Source: Rubricella aquisinus (GTDB lineage: Bacteria > Pseudomonadota > Alphaproteobacteria > Rhodobacterales > Rhodobacteraceae). Taken from it: a stretch of 64,000 nt of DNA. How positions within the stretch are numbered: position 1 is the first letter of the stretch; the number at the start of each line of letters is the position of its first letter. A program made the position numbers and the translations under genes. The notes beneath the pieces were generated by a model. The model searched no databases. It was given only the letters and a program-made list of their open reading frames with translations, and was not told the DNA's origin. Below are positions 53,697 to 62,734 of this stretch, piece after piece. The DNA lies in the NCBI RefSeq assembly GCF_014199445.1, contig NZ_JACIJS010000002.1:124001-188000 (forward strand), read 5' to 3'.

Positions 53697-54344
53697 ATGA
53701 TAACGCTCGACATTCTTTCAGACCCGATTTGCCCGTGGTGCTATATCGGGAAACACCGGTTGGAAAAGGCGATGGCGGCGGCTGGCGTCAATCCGTTTGA
53801 GATCACATGGCGGCCCTTTCAGCTGAACCCGGACATGCCCGCCGAAGGGGTGGACCGCACCGCCTATCTGGAAACGAAATTCGGGAAGAAGCGGGCGGCG
53901 GGCTTTTATGCCCAGATCGAAGAAACCGCGAAGGCTGACGGGCTGGACGTGGATTTCGCCGCGATCAAGCGCACGCCCAACACCATCGACGCGCATCGCG
54001 TGATCCGCTGGGCCGCGCAAGCCGGACACCAGACGCCACTCGTGCAGGAATTGTTTGAGCGGTATTTCACGCGCGGGCAGGACATTTCCGATCACGCCGT
54101 CCTGTCCGATGCGGCAGAGATCGCGGGGCTTGACCGGGATGTCATCGTCCGCGCGCTCAGCACCGACGCGGACCGCGATGCGGTGATTGATGAGGACAAA
54201 CAGGCCCGCACGATGGGCGTAAATTCTGTCCCCACTTTCATCGTCGCGGGGCGTCATGTGGTGAACGGTGCCCAGCCCCCTGAGTTGTGGGAGCGCGTCA
54301 TTCAGGACATTCTGTCGCTCGACGGCACAAAAGGAACCGCCTGA
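53697..54344 (+). CDS. frnE: DsbA-family oxidoreductase, FrnE type
   Basis: 215-residue cytosolic thioredoxin-fold protein with a helical insertion, as in FrnE. Active site ILSDPICPWCYIGKHRLEKA (C12-P-W-C15); the cis-proline loop is in GVNSVPTFIVAGRHVVNGAQ. No signal peptide, so it works in the cytoplasm, in contrast to the DsbA-like protein at 5.2-6.1 kb. AGGAAAGG precedes the ATG. FrnE proteins are linked to oxidative or metal stress. It is divergent from the XRE regulator, and its stop overlaps the next small gene (TGATG). Confidence 0.93.
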   Translation: MITLDILSDPICPWCYIGKHRLEKAMAAAGVNPFEITWRPFQLNPDMPAEGVDRTAYLETKFGKKRAAGFYAQIEETAKADGLDVDFAAIKRTPNTIDAHRVIRWAAQAGHQTPLVQELFERYFTRGQDISDHAVLSDAAEIAGLDRDVIVRALSTDADRDAVIDEDKQARTMGVNSVPTFIVAGRHVVNGAQPPELWERVIQDILSLDGTKGTA

Positions 54345-54586
54345 TGTTCACCATCGAGCATGAGTTCGACGGCACGCTCGTCACCCTCGTTGATGACGAC
54401 GGCGATGCGGTGCATGGGGATGTGACGATCTATATTCAGGATGATGGCGTCATCCTCGAACAGGCGGATGCGCATACCGATATGGTGAACCGCATCCGCC
54501 TCTCGGATGGGCAAGTCAAGGATCTGGTCGCAGCCCTGAACCTGCCCGAAGGCACCTATCAGCGCGCAGGCAAGGATCAAGACTGA
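54344..54586 (+). CDS. Small acidic hypothetical protein coupled to frnE
   Basis: 80-residue acidic protein (MFTIEHEFDGTLVTLVDDDG...) that I do not recognise. Predicted as a beta-rich N-terminal half (alternating hydrophobic FTIEHEF, TLVTLVDDDG, DVTIYIQDDGVILEQ) and a helical C-terminal part (SDGQVKDLVAALNLPEG). It is likely real: the ATG overlaps the frnE stop (TGATG), AAAGGA lies eight bases upstream, and coding extends cleanly to a stop that abuts the mfd stop on the other strand (TGATCA). Function unknown; context suggests work with FrnE. Confidence 0.75.
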   Translation: MFTIEHEFDGTLVTLVDDDGDAVHGDVTIYIQDDGVILEQADAHTDMVNRIRLSDGQVKDLVAALNLPEGTYQRAGKDQD

Positions 54587-57500
54587 TCAGCCCTTCGCCA
54601 GCACCGCCAAGTCTTTCGCGATTGAGAAACAGCCCCGGATGCGCGCGCCCCCATCGGGCCAGTTGCGCGCGATGATGACCTTATTGTCCTTGATCCGCGC
54701 GCGGCCCTGCTGATCCTCCAGAAACTGCACCAATCCTTCGGGCCGGGCGTAGCGATTTTCGTGAAACTGCACGGTCGCACCCTTTGGCCCGGCATCAATG
54801 CGCCCGATATGCGCGCGGCGGCACATTGCCTTGATCCGCACGATTTTCATCAGCGTGTCGACTTCTTCGGGCAAGGGGCCGAACCGGTCGATCAATTCGG
54901 CGGCGAAGCCTTCCAATTCCACCTTTTTCTCCAGCGCGGAAAGGCGCCGATAAAGGCCAAGCCGGACATCCAGATCGGTCACATAGGTCTCAGGGATCAG
55001 GACCGGGACGCCAAGGTTGATCTGCGGCGACCATTGCCCGTCAAAGTCGGTGACACCTTCGCCCTGCCCCGAGCGCAGCTTGGCAATCGCTTCCTCCAGC
55101 ATATCCTGATAGAGCGCGTAGCCGACCTCCTTGACCTGCCCTGACTGCTCCTCCCCAAGGAGGTTCCCTGCCCCCCGGATATCGAGGTCTTGGCTCGCCA
55201 GCGTGAACCCCGCGCCAAGACTGTCGAGACTGCCCAGCACCCGCAACCGCTTGCTGGCTTGCGGGGTCAGTTTCTGGCGCGGTTTGGTGGTGAAATAGGC
55301 ATAGGCGCGCAGTTTCGCGCGCCCCACACGGCCCCGGATCTGATAAAGCTGCGCCAGCCCGAACTTGTCGGCGCGGTGCACGATCAGGGTGTTGGCAGCC
55401 GGAATATCAATGCCGCTTTCCACAATCGTGGTGGCAAGCAACAGATCATATCGCCCGTCATAAAACGCATTCATCCGCTCATCCAACTCACCCGCTGCCA
55501 TTTGTCCATGGGCGGTGATGAAGCTGATTTCCGGCACCTGCTCGCGCAAAAATTCCTCGATCTCCCGCAAATCGCTGATCCGGGGGCAGACATAGAAAAT
55601 CTGCCCGCCGCGGTAATGTTCGCGCAGGATCGCCTCCCGCACGGTCACCGGATCGAATTCGCTGACATAGGTACGGATGGCGAGCCGATCCACGGGCGGT
55701 GTGCCAATGATGGACATCTCCCGCACGCCAGACAGCGCCAGTTGCAGGGTCCGGGGGATCGGGGTTGCGGTCATGGTCAGCACATGAATGTCGGAGCGCA
55801 GCTCCTTCATCCGTTCCTTGTGCTGCACCCCGAAATGCTGCTCCTCATCAATGATCAACAGACCCAGATTGGCGAAACGCACGCCCTTGGCGAGCAGAGC
55901 ATGGGTGCCCACGACGATATCCACGGCGTTGCGCGAGAGCCCGTCGCGCGTGGCGGCCATTTCCTTTTGTCCAACAAAACGAGACATTTGCCGCACATTG
56001 ATCGGCAGGCCCCGGAACCGTTCCGCGAAATTCTTGTAATGCTGACGGGCCAGCAGCGTCGTGGGCGCGATCACGGCGACCTGTACGCCCGACATCGCCG
56101 CGACAAAGGCCGCGCGCAGGGCAACCTCGGTTTTGCCGAACCCCACATCGCCGCAAACAAGCCGGTCCATCGGCGTGCCTTTGGCCATGTCGTCAAGCAC
56201 ATCCTCAATCGCGGCCATCTGATCGTCGGTCTCGGTATAGGGGAAGCGCGCGCAAAATTCGTCCCACATCCCATCGGGCGGGGTCAGGATCGGTGCCTTG
56301 CGGATCGCGCGTTCTGCCGCGACACGGATCAGGCGTTCGGCGGCGAGCTTGACCCGCTCTTTCAGCTTGGCCTTCTTGGCCTGCCACGCACCACCGCCGA
56401 GCCTGTCGAGCAATCCCTCCTCATGCCCAAACCGGGTCAGGAGTTCGATATTCTCGACCGGGAGGTAGAGTTTATCCCCGCCCGCATATTCAAGGCTGAG
56501 GCATTCATGCGGCGCGCCGAGCGCCTCCACCGTTTCAAGCCCCAAATACCTTCCGACACCGTGATCCACATGCACGATCAGATCACCGGGCGTGAGGCTT
56601 TGCGTCTCGGTCAGGAAATTCTCAGCCCGGCGTTTGCGCTTACCCGACCGGATCAGCCGATCGCCAAGGATATCCTGCTCCGACACAACGGTGACGCCAC
56701 GCGCGGAGAAGCCTTGCTCCAGCGTCCAGACGGCCAGCGCCAGATCGCCCTTACCGCCCATATCCGACCAGCGATCGGTGAGCCGCAAACCCGGCACGCC
56801 GCTGTCCGCCAGCAGGGTTTTCATCCGGTCGCGCGAGCCTTCCGAATAGCAGGCCACCAGAACGCCACCGGTTTTAGACCGGTCGTGAAGGTAGTCTGCC
56901 ACCACCTTGAAAAGGTTGATATCTTCGCTTTGGCGCTCTGGCGCGAAACTGCGCCCGATGCGCCCGCCTGCATCAATCACACCGGGGCCAGAGGGCGTCG
57001 GGTTGGGGGAGAATTGCCGCAGCGGGCGCCCGGCCATCGCCACGTCCCATGCGTCAGGATCAAGATAGAGCATCCCCGGCGGCACGGGTTTGTAGGGCGA
57101 CCCGCCTTTAACCTTGTTTTTCAGCGCCTCGGCGCGGGTGTCGTAATGGTCTGCGACCATATCCCAGCGGGATAGCCGCGCTGCCTCCACCTGATCGTCA
57201 AGCGACACGGGCGCGCCGGGCAGATAGTCGAACAGCGTCTCCATCTCCCCATGAAAGAACGGTGCCCAGTGTTCATAGCCGGCATGTTTGCGCCCCGCGC
57301 TGACACTCTCATAGAGTGCGTCATCGGGGGATGGTGCGCCAAAATTCTGCCTGTAGGCGGCGCGGAACCGGGTGATCGCCGCGTCATCAAGGATCACCTC
57401 GGACACGGGCGCAAGCTCTACCCGCTTGATCGGCTCAATCGTGCGTTGGGTTTCCGGATCAAACCGCCGCGCGCTGTCCAGAACATCCCCAAACAGATCA

Positions 57501-58039
57501 AGCCGCACCGGCCCGCCCCGGCCCGGCGGGAAGATGTCGATAATGCCGCCCCGGATCGCATAATCGCCCGGCTCCGTCACTGTGGGCGTCTGCGAAAAAC
57601 CCATACGGACGAGGAAGTTGCGCAGTTTTGCTTCGTCCACCGTACGGCCCACCTCGGCGACAAAGGCGCTCTCTGCCACGGTCGCGCGCGGCGGGACATA
57701 TTGAGTGGCCGCGTTCACCGTCGTCAGGATCACCGCCCGCCGGTCGAACCCATCCGCGAGTGTGGCAAGCGTCGCCATCCGCGCGGCGGAGACCTCAGCA
57801 TTCGGCGAAATCCGATCATAAGGCAAACAATCCCATGCCGGGAACACCAACACGGGCAAATCAGGCGCCATGAAGCCGAGCGTTTCGCGAAGGCTCGCAA
57901 CCCGGGCGTCATCCCGTGCGACATGGATCACCGGGCCGTCAGCCTTAGCGGACAGTTCCGCAATCAGTTGCGCGTCAAATCCTTCGGGTGCGCCACCAAC
58001 AAGCAGACGACCGGGCGTGAGGGGGGAAGTGCGTGTCAT
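54587..58039 (-). CDS. mfd: Transcription-repair coupling factor Mfd
   Basis: 1150-residue ATP-driven translocase that removes stalled RNA polymerase at lesions and recruits UvrA. Domains in order: UvrB-homology N-terminal region (about 10-330), a linker, the RNA-polymerase interaction domain with the HVDHGVGRYLGLE opening (about 490-560), SF2 helicase/RecG-like core with Walker A GDVGFGKTEVALRAA, Walker B-type IIDEEQHFGVQHKE, motif III MTATPIPRTL, and IVESGIDIPAANTLI, QIRGRVGR, then the C-terminal TRCF regulatory domain (about 1000-1120). The ATG at 58039 is used; the frame is open twelve codons further. No ribosome binding site is evident. Confidence 0.98.
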   Translation of the reverse strand: MTRTSPLTPGRLLVGGAPEGFDAQLIAELSAKADGPVIHVARDDARVASLRETLGFMAPDLPVLVFPAWDCLPYDRISPNAEVSAARMATLATLADGFDRRAVILTTVNAATQYVPPRATVAESAFVAEVGRTVDEAKLRNFLVRMGFSQTPTVTEPGDYAIRGGIIDIFPPGRGGPVRLDLFGDVLDSARRFDPETQRTIEPIKRVELAPVSEVILDDAAITRFRAAYRQNFGAPSPDDALYESVSAGRKHAGYEHWAPFFHGEMETLFDYLPGAPVSLDDQVEAARLSRWDMVADHYDTRAEALKNKVKGGSPYKPVPPGMLYLDPDAWDVAMAGRPLRQFSPNPTPSGPGVIDAGGRIGRSFAPERQSEDINLFKVVADYLHDRSKTGGVLVACYSEGSRDRMKTLLADSGVPGLRLTDRWSDMGGKGDLALAVWTLEQGFSARGVTVVSEQDILGDRLIRSGKRKRRAENFLTETQSLTPGDLIVHVDHGVGRYLGLETVEALGAPHECLSLEYAGGDKLYLPVENIELLTRFGHEEGLLDRLGGGAWQAKKAKLKERVKLAAERLIRVAAERAIRKAPILTPPDGMWDEFCARFPYTETDDQMAAIEDVLDDMAKGTPMDRLVCGDVGFGKTEVALRAAFVAAMSGVQVAVIAPTTLLARQHYKNFAERFRGLPINVRQMSRFVGQKEMAATRDGLSRNAVDIVVGTHALLAKGVRFANLGLLIIDEEQHFGVQHKERMKELRSDIHVLTMTATPIPRTLQLALSGVREMSIIGTPPVDRLAIRTYVSEFDPVTVREAILREHYRGGQIFYVCPRISDLREIEEFLREQVPEISFITAHGQMAAGELDERMNAFYDGRYDLLLATTIVESGIDIPAANTLIVHRADKFGLAQLYQIRGRVGRAKLRAYAYFTTKPRQKLTPQASKRLRVLGSLDSLGAGFTLASQDLDIRGAGNLLGEEQSGQVKEVGYALYQDMLEEAIAKLRSGQGEGVTDFDGQWSPQINLGVPVLIPETYVTDLDVRLGLYRRLSALEKKVELEGFAAELIDRFGPLPEEVDTLMKIVRIKAMCRRAHIGRIDAGPKGATVQFHENRYARPEGLVQFLEDQQGRARIKDNKVIIARNWPDGGARIRGCFSIAKDLAVLAKG

Positions 58040-58101
58040 GCCGCGCGAGGTAGCGCCTGCGCGCGCGAAGGGCAAGCCTTCACCTCACGCCATGGCCTCC
58101 A

Positions 58102-58626
58102 TCAGGGGACCGTGCGGCTCATCATCGCGAAGGCGTAATAGGAGGTGCCCAGTGCGGCCATGACCAAAGACCACAGTCCAATCAATTGATGATAAAAGCG
58201 AAACCGCACGATGCGCCGCCGCAGGGTCGTGCCGTATAGCCCCGCTCCCCGCCGCACGATATAGGCCAGCCGCACCTCATTGGCCCAAACGATGATGACT
58301 GGCAGCGCCACCACGAACATGGCTTGCGCCAATTGGATACCGAGCACAAAGGCCGCTGCCGCCAGCGCCCCCACGACAAAGGCCGCCACCCCGATCAGAA
58401 CCACGCCGAACCGCCCGAACATATAGGTCAACCGATGGGCCTGCGCATGGGCCAGCGCGTCTAGGTCCGCGCCAAACCGCGCCTCGTCTCCATCCGCCCT
58501 GATGATCATATCAAACGGCACGCCCATCGTGCGGTGCGTCACGCTGTTCCATGTCAAACACAGGAAAATCCAGTACCAAAGCGTGGTGAAGCTGGTCAGG
58601 TCGATATGTTCCAGAATGTCAAACAT
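58102..58626 (-). CDS. Small polytopic membrane protein (DUF599-like)
   Basis: 174 residues, starting MFDILEHIDLTSFTTLWYW, with about four hydrophobic helices (about 10-25, 65-90, 92-115 and 145-167). I recall related Rhodobacterales proteins being labelled as a component of the SufBCD complex; that label is not supported by anything visible here, so I call it a DUF599-like membrane protein of unknown function. The ATG at 58626 is used. It lies 62 bases before mfd on the same strand and is divergent from hemB. Confidence 0.65.
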   Translation of the reverse strand: MFDILEHIDLTSFTTLWYWIFLCLTWNSVTHRTMGVPFDMIIRADGDEARFGADLDALAHAQAHRLTYMFGRFGVVLIGVAAFVVGALAAAAFVLGIQLAQAMFVVALPVIIVWANEVRLAYIVRRGAGLYGTTLRRRIVRFRFYHQLIGLWSLVMAALGTSYYAFAMMSRTVP

Positions 58627-58756
58627 CGCCTGCCCTTTTGCGTAGCACTCCACACAATAGGCGGCAGGGCGCGGGGGGCAAGGGACGAAATTGCCCCTTG
58701 AGCGGACTGGCAGCGCCATGCGACACAAGACGACAGATGTAACGAAGGATTGACAT

Positions 58757-59758
58757 ATGCCCGCTCCCTTTGCGCCCTACCCGCTGAGCCGCCCGCGCCG
58801 TTTGCGCCGCACGCCATGGATGCGCAATCTGGTGCAGGAAACGACGCTTTCGGTCAGTGACCTGATCTGGCCGCTTTTCGTGCGGGAGGGGCAGAACGAA
58901 TTGGAGCCGGTGGCCTCCATGCCCGGTGTGGCGCGGCGCAGTGTCGATCTGATCCCCGACGCCGCGGCAGAGGCAGCCGCGCTTGGCATCCCCGTGATCG
59001 CGCTCTTTCCCTATACCGAGCCCGCGCGCAAATCGCCGGGCTGCGAGGAAGCATGGAACCCCGAAAACCTCGTTAATCAGGCGACCCGCGCCGTGCGCGC
59101 GGCTGGGATCGAGATTGGCATCATGCTTGATGTGGCGCTTGATCCGTATAATTCGCTGGGCCATGACGGGATCGTCCGCGATGGTGTCGTGCTCAATGAC
59201 GAGAGCCTGATCGGGCTGGAAAAACAGGCGCTCGCCCATGCCGAGGCAGGCGCAGATATCCTTGGCCCCTCGGACATGATGGATGGCCGGATCGCGCATC
59301 TGCGCCGCGCGCTGGAGCGCGAAGGGTATCAGGACACCGCGATCATGTCCTATGCCGCGAAATACGCATCGGCCTTTTATGGCCCGTTTCGGGACGCCGT
59401 GGGCGCCTCCGGTGCGCTGGTGGGCGACAAGAAAACCTATCAGATGGACCCAGCCAACAGCGATGAGGCCCTGCGGGAGGTCGCACAGGACATCGCGGAA
59501 GGTGCGGATATGGTCATGGTCAAGCCGGGCATGCCCTATCTCGATATCTGCACCCGGGTGAAGCGGGAGCTGGGGGCGCCGACCTACGCCTATCAGGTCA
59601 GCGGCGAGTACGCGATGATCCAGGCGGCGGCGCAAAACGGCTGGATCGACGGGGACAAGGCGATGATGGAAAGCCTTGCCGGGTTCAAACGGGCTGGATG
59701 TGACGGCATTCTCTCCTATTTCTCATTGGATGTGGCCAAACGGTTGAAGGCGGGCTGA
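58757..59758 (+). CDS. hemB: Delta-aminolevulinic acid dehydratase (porphobilinogen synthase)
   Basis: Condenses two 5-aminolevulinate molecules to porphobilinogen for haem, cobalamin and, where present, bacteriochlorophyll. 333 residues: RPRRLRRTPWMRNLV, the active-site Schiff-base lysines in MSYAAKYASAFYGPFRDA and MVMVKPGMPYLD. The metal region reads DVALDPYNSLGHDG, without the cysteines of the zinc-dependent enzyme (DVCLCEYTSHGHCG), so it belongs to the Zn-independent type. AAGGA precedes the ATG. Confidence 0.98.
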   Translation: MPAPFAPYPLSRPRRLRRTPWMRNLVQETTLSVSDLIWPLFVREGQNELEPVASMPGVARRSVDLIPDAAAEAAALGIPVIALFPYTEPARKSPGCEEAWNPENLVNQATRAVRAAGIEIGIMLDVALDPYNSLGHDGIVRDGVVLNDESLIGLEKQALAHAEAGADILGPSDMMDGRIAHLRRALEREGYQDTAIMSYAAKYASAFYGPFRDAVGASGALVGDKKTYQMDPANSDEALREVAQDIAEGADMVMVKPGMPYLDICTRVKRELGAPTYAYQVSGEYAMIQAAAQNGWIDGDKAMMESLAGFKRAGCDGILSYFSLDVAKRLKAG

Positions 59759-59794
59759 CCGCCTATCGGGCCACCTGACGATGGGAGACCCGAC

Positions 59795-60895
59795 ATGCTA
59801 CGCACCCTCTGTGCCCTGATCGCCCTGCCCGGCCTTGCGCTGGCGGATACCTATGAGACGTCCCACGGGACCGTCGAAGTCACCCAAATCGCCGCGGATA
59901 TCGAAAACGGCTGGGCCTTCGCATTTCTGCCCACAGGGGAAATTTTGGTGACGGAGCGGGGCGGCACGCTCTGGATGATCTCCGATCTGGGGCGGGAGCG
60001 TGTGCGCGGCGTACCAACGGTCGTGGCGCGGCAGCAAGGCGGGCTTCTGGACATCGCCCTTGCCCATGATTTTGAGCGCAGCAATCGTTTGTACCTGACC
60101 TATGCCAAGGATCGCAGCCTTGGCGAAAGCAGCACAGCGGTGGCCGCCGCGACCTTTGATCGTTTCGGACCGGCGCTGCATGATGTGACGGACCTTTTCG
60201 TGCAAGACCCGCCGCTGCGGTCAGGCAGGCATTACGGCTCTCGCATCGTGGTGGCTGAGAATGGCGATTTGTGGGTGACCTTTGGCGACCGGGGGGAGCG
60301 GCCAGAGGCGCAGGATCCGTCCAACGCGATCGGCTCCATCATCCGCATCACGCCGCAGGGTGCGCCCTCCCCCGAAAATCCGATTGAACAGCCGGACAAT
60401 GCGATTGCGCAGACATGGTCCTATGGCCATCGCAACGTGCAGGGTGCGACCATGGCCGCTGATGGCAGCCTGTGGACGGTGGAGCATGGCGCGCGCGGCG
60501 GCGACGAATTGAACCATCCGCAACCGGGCCGCAACTATGGCTGGCCGCTCATTTCCTATGGCACGCATTACACGGGCGGAAAGATCGGGTTCGGCACGGC
60601 GCAAGAAGGCATGGAACAGCCGGTGCATTATTGGGATCCGTCCATTGCACCCTCTGGCCTCACGTCCTACGCGGGCGATCTGTTTCCGCAATGGCAGGGT
60701 GACCTGTTTGTCGGCGCGCTCGCCGGGCAGATGATCGTGCGGCTTGATATGGAAGATGGTAAGGTTCTAGGCGAGGAAGAACTGTTCGCGGGCGATTATG
60801 GCCGCGTGCGCGACGTGCGCACGGGCCCCGATGGGGCGCTTTGGTTCCTCACGGATGCGAGCGATGGTGCGCTTTACCGTGTGACGCCTAATTGA
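59795..60895 (+). CDS. PQQ-dependent aldose sugar dehydrogenase-like protein (YliI/Asd)
   Basis: 366-residue secreted beta-propeller. Signal peptide (MLRTLCALIALPGLALADTY), followed by the YliI-type motifs LPTGEILVTERGGTLWMI, GGLLDIALAHDF, RHYGSRIV, RPEAQDPSNAIGSIIRI, TWSYGHRNVQG, and WTVEHGARGGDELN with the conserved His/Arg residues of the PQQ/Ca site. It probably oxidises soluble aldoses in the periplasm if PQQ is made or imported. Its last eight bases overlap the DUF2237 gene on the other strand. 36 bases follow hemB. Confidence 0.9.
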   Translation: MLRTLCALIALPGLALADTYETSHGTVEVTQIAADIENGWAFAFLPTGEILVTERGGTLWMISDLGRERVRGVPTVVARQQGGLLDIALAHDFERSNRLYLTYAKDRSLGESSTAVAAATFDRFGPALHDVTDLFVQDPPLRSGRHYGSRIVVAENGDLWVTFGDRGERPEAQDPSNAIGSIIRITPQGAPSPENPIEQPDNAIAQTWSYGHRNVQGATMAADGSLWTVEHGARGGDELNHPQPGRNYGWPLISYGTHYTGGKIGFGTAQEGMEQPVHYWDPSIAPSGLTSYAGDLFPQWQGDLFVGALAGQMIVRLDMEDGKVLGEEELFAGDYGRVRDVRTGPDGALWFLTDASDGALYRVTPN

Positions 60896-61289
60896 GGTCG
60901 ACCGCGCATTGGCGCAACGCCCTTAAGCTGCATGCCTCAAGGGCGCGCTTATGGGTGGCGGCGAGTTTCACCTTGGGCGCTTTGCCCGCGTTGAATGCCT
61001 CCATCCAGCGGCTGGCGCATAGGCACCAATAGTCCCCGGCCTTCAGCCCCGGAAACCCGAATTCGGGCCGGGCTGTGCTCAGGTCATTGCCCTGCGCTTT
61101 CGAGAACGCGAGGAAAGCATCGGTCATCTGCGCACATACCGTGTGTGATCCGCCATCCTGACTGCATGTGTCGCACGACCCGTTGCGAAACCATCCCGTC
61201 AAGGGATCAGCGGAGCAGGCGATAAGCTGCTCACCAAATACGTTTACCGACTCATCTGCGATCACAGTCCCACGCGCCCGTTCCGCCAT
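60888..61289 (-). CDS. DUF2237 family protein
   Basis: 133 residues of the DUF2237 family, recognised by NVFGEQLIACSADPLTGWFR, GSHTVCAQMTDAFLAFSKAQ, GNDLSTARPEFGFPGLK, and GDYWCLCASRWMEA. Conserved cysteines in CSADP, CDTCSQDGGSHTVC and CLC could bind a metal. No signal peptide. Biochemical function not established. It lies between a convergent sugar dehydrogenase and a divergent SYLF gene. Confidence 0.92.
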   Translation of the reverse strand: MAERARGTVIADESVNVFGEQLIACSADPLTGWFRNGSCDTCSQDGGSHTVCAQMTDAFLAFSKAQGNDLSTARPEFGFPGLKAGDYWCLCASRWMEAFNAGKAPKVKLAATHKRALEACSLRALRQCAVDLN

Positions 61290-61330
61290 TGTTCATTCAC
61301 CCTTGACCCTACCCAACTTCTCTATCGTGG

Positions 61331-61336
61331 TATACT
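61331..61336 (+). promoter_or_regulatory. Possible -10 element for the SYLF gene
   Basis: TATACT stands about 80 bases before the SYLF ATG. The nearest TTGACC (61303-61308) is 22 bases away, too far for a normal -35, so sigma usage is open. An imperfect GAAC/GTTC dyad follows the -10. Weak evidence. Confidence 0.25.
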
Positions 61337-61414
61337 ATTGAAGAACCCTTAAAGTTCCGGCGTGAGATCAGATAACAGGGTTAAGAGCAGGCTAACCAAA
61401 CGAGGAACAGGCAA

Positions 61415-61963
61415 ATGACCATTCTCAACAGACGCGGCCTGATGGCCGGCGCGCTCGCTTTGGGCGCGGTTCCCAATGCCGTGCGCGCGGCGGACCGGGC
61501 CACAATCGACGCCCGCGTGGACAGCGCATTGGCCCTCTTGTTCGCGCAGCGCCCCGGATCGGAGGAGCTGTTCCGCCGGGCAAAAGGCGTGCTTGTGATG
61601 CCCGATGTGCGCAAGGCGGGGTTGTTCGTGGGGGGCGCTTACGGCGAGGGCGCGCTGATCGTGGAAGGGGTCAAGGTCGCCTATTATTCGGTGGCGGCGG
61701 CGTCCTTCGGGCTTCAGCTTGGCGCTCAGATCACCCGACAGGCGATTTTCTTCCTGACCGAAGAAGCGTTGCGCGAATTCCGCCTCGCCGATGGGTGGGA
61801 TTTGTCCGCTGGCGCGGAAATCACGGGCGAAGGCGATGGATTTGACCTTTCCGCCAGCACCGCCCTGTCCAACCGCCCCATCGTGTCGGTCACGTTTGGG
61901 CAGGATGGCGCGATGCTGTCGGCGGCCCTTGAGGGCGCGAAATACTCGCCTATTTCGCGGTAG
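61415..61963 (+). CDS. SYLF (DUF500/Ysc84) lipid-binding domain protein
   Basis: 182 residues. An N-terminal twin-residue-rich segment ([20 protein letters not shown]) with RR followed by a hydrophobic stretch and AVRAAD looks like a Tat-type signal peptide. The rest is a SYLF domain (about 40-180) with [37 protein letters not shown] and the C-terminal [17 protein letters not shown]. In eukaryotes this domain binds phosphoinositides; bacterial role is unclear, probably envelope lipid binding. GAGG precedes the ATG. The 3' end overlaps the convergent rpe by 14 bases. Confidence 0.9.
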   Translation: MTILNRRGLMAGALALGAVPNAVRAADRATIDARVDSALALLFAQRPGSEELFRRAKGVLVMPDVRKAGLFVGGAYGEGALIVEGVKVAYYSVAAASFGLQLGAQITRQAIFFLTEEALREFRLADGWDLSAGAEITGEGDGFDLSASTALSNRPIVSVTFGQDGAMLSAALEGAKYSPISR

Positions 61964-62633
61964 AGGCGCGGATCGCCCGGATATTTGCCCCATAAGGCGC
62001 GGGATCGGCAACGGACCCGCCCTTGAACACGGCGGAGCCTGCGACCAGCACATCGGCCCCGGCTTCCGCCATCAATGGCGCGGTTTCGGGCGTTATCCCA
62101 CCATCAATTTCGATATGGATCGGGCGATCCCCGATCATCGCACGCAGGCGGCGCACTTTCTCCACGCCCGAGGTGATGAATTTCTGCCCGCCAAATCCGG
62201 GGTTCACCGTCATCACACAAACCAGATCAATTTGGTCCAGCACATATTCAATGCTCTCCGCGGGCGTGCCGGGATTAAGGGCGACCCCGGCCTTGCAGCC
62301 TGCCCCGCGAATGGCTTGCAAGGTGCGGTGAATATGGGGGCCTGCCTCCACATGCGCGGTGATCACGTCCGCACCCGCGCGGGCAAACGCGTCAATATAG
62401 GGATCGACTGGTGCTATCATCAGATGAACATCCATCACCGTCTTGATATGGGGTCGGATCGCGGCACAGGTTTCCGGGCCAAAGGTGATGTTCGGCACGA
62501 AATGGCCGTCCATCACGTCGACATGGATCCAATCGGCCCCCTGCGCCTCAACCGCCTTAATCTCAGCCCCGAAATTCGCGAAATCGGCGGCGAGGATGGA
62601 GGGCGCAATCTTGATGGAACGGTCGAAGGACAT
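61950..62633 (-). CDS. rpe: Ribulose-phosphate 3-epimerase
   Basis: Interconverts ribulose 5-phosphate and xylulose 5-phosphate in the pentose phosphate and Calvin pathways. 227-residue TIM barrel: [33 protein letters not shown] with the catalytic Asp and metal ligands, [25 protein letters not shown], and [12 protein letters not shown] with the second catalytic Asp. AAAGGAGC lies upstream. No other Calvin genes are present, so a housekeeping role is most likely. Confidence 0.97.
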   Translation of the reverse strand: MSFDRSIKIAPSILAADFANFGAEIKAVEAQGADWIHVDVMDGHFVPNITFGPETCAAIRPHIKTVMDVHLMIAPVDPYIDAFARAGADVITAHVEAGPHIHRTLQAIRGAGCKAGVALNPGTPAESIEYVLDQIDLVCVMTVNPGFGGQKFITSGVEKVRRLRAMIGDRPIHIEIDGGITPETAPLMAEAGADVLVAGSAVFKGGSVADPAPYGANIRAIRASTAK

Positions 62634-62734
62634 GGCGGATGCTCCTTTTGCTTGGCGGTCACCTAACGCGCGCGGGCGAATGGCGCAATATCCAAATGAA
62701 ACGGGGTACCGTTTTCACGATGCCCCGTCTTTTG

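Noticed and set aside
55190-57175. A 661-codon open frame on the + strand opposite mfd
   Set aside because: It mirrors the codon structure of mfd in high-GC DNA; the mfd product shows every family motif, while the antisense translation has none and is rich in Arg/His/Pro.
62698-62733. Terminator between flotillin and rpe
   Set aside because: Short overlapping inverted repeats (AAACGG/CCGTTT and ACGGGG/CCCCGT) exist, but they compete with each other and lack a clear T-tract, so I do not call a terminator.
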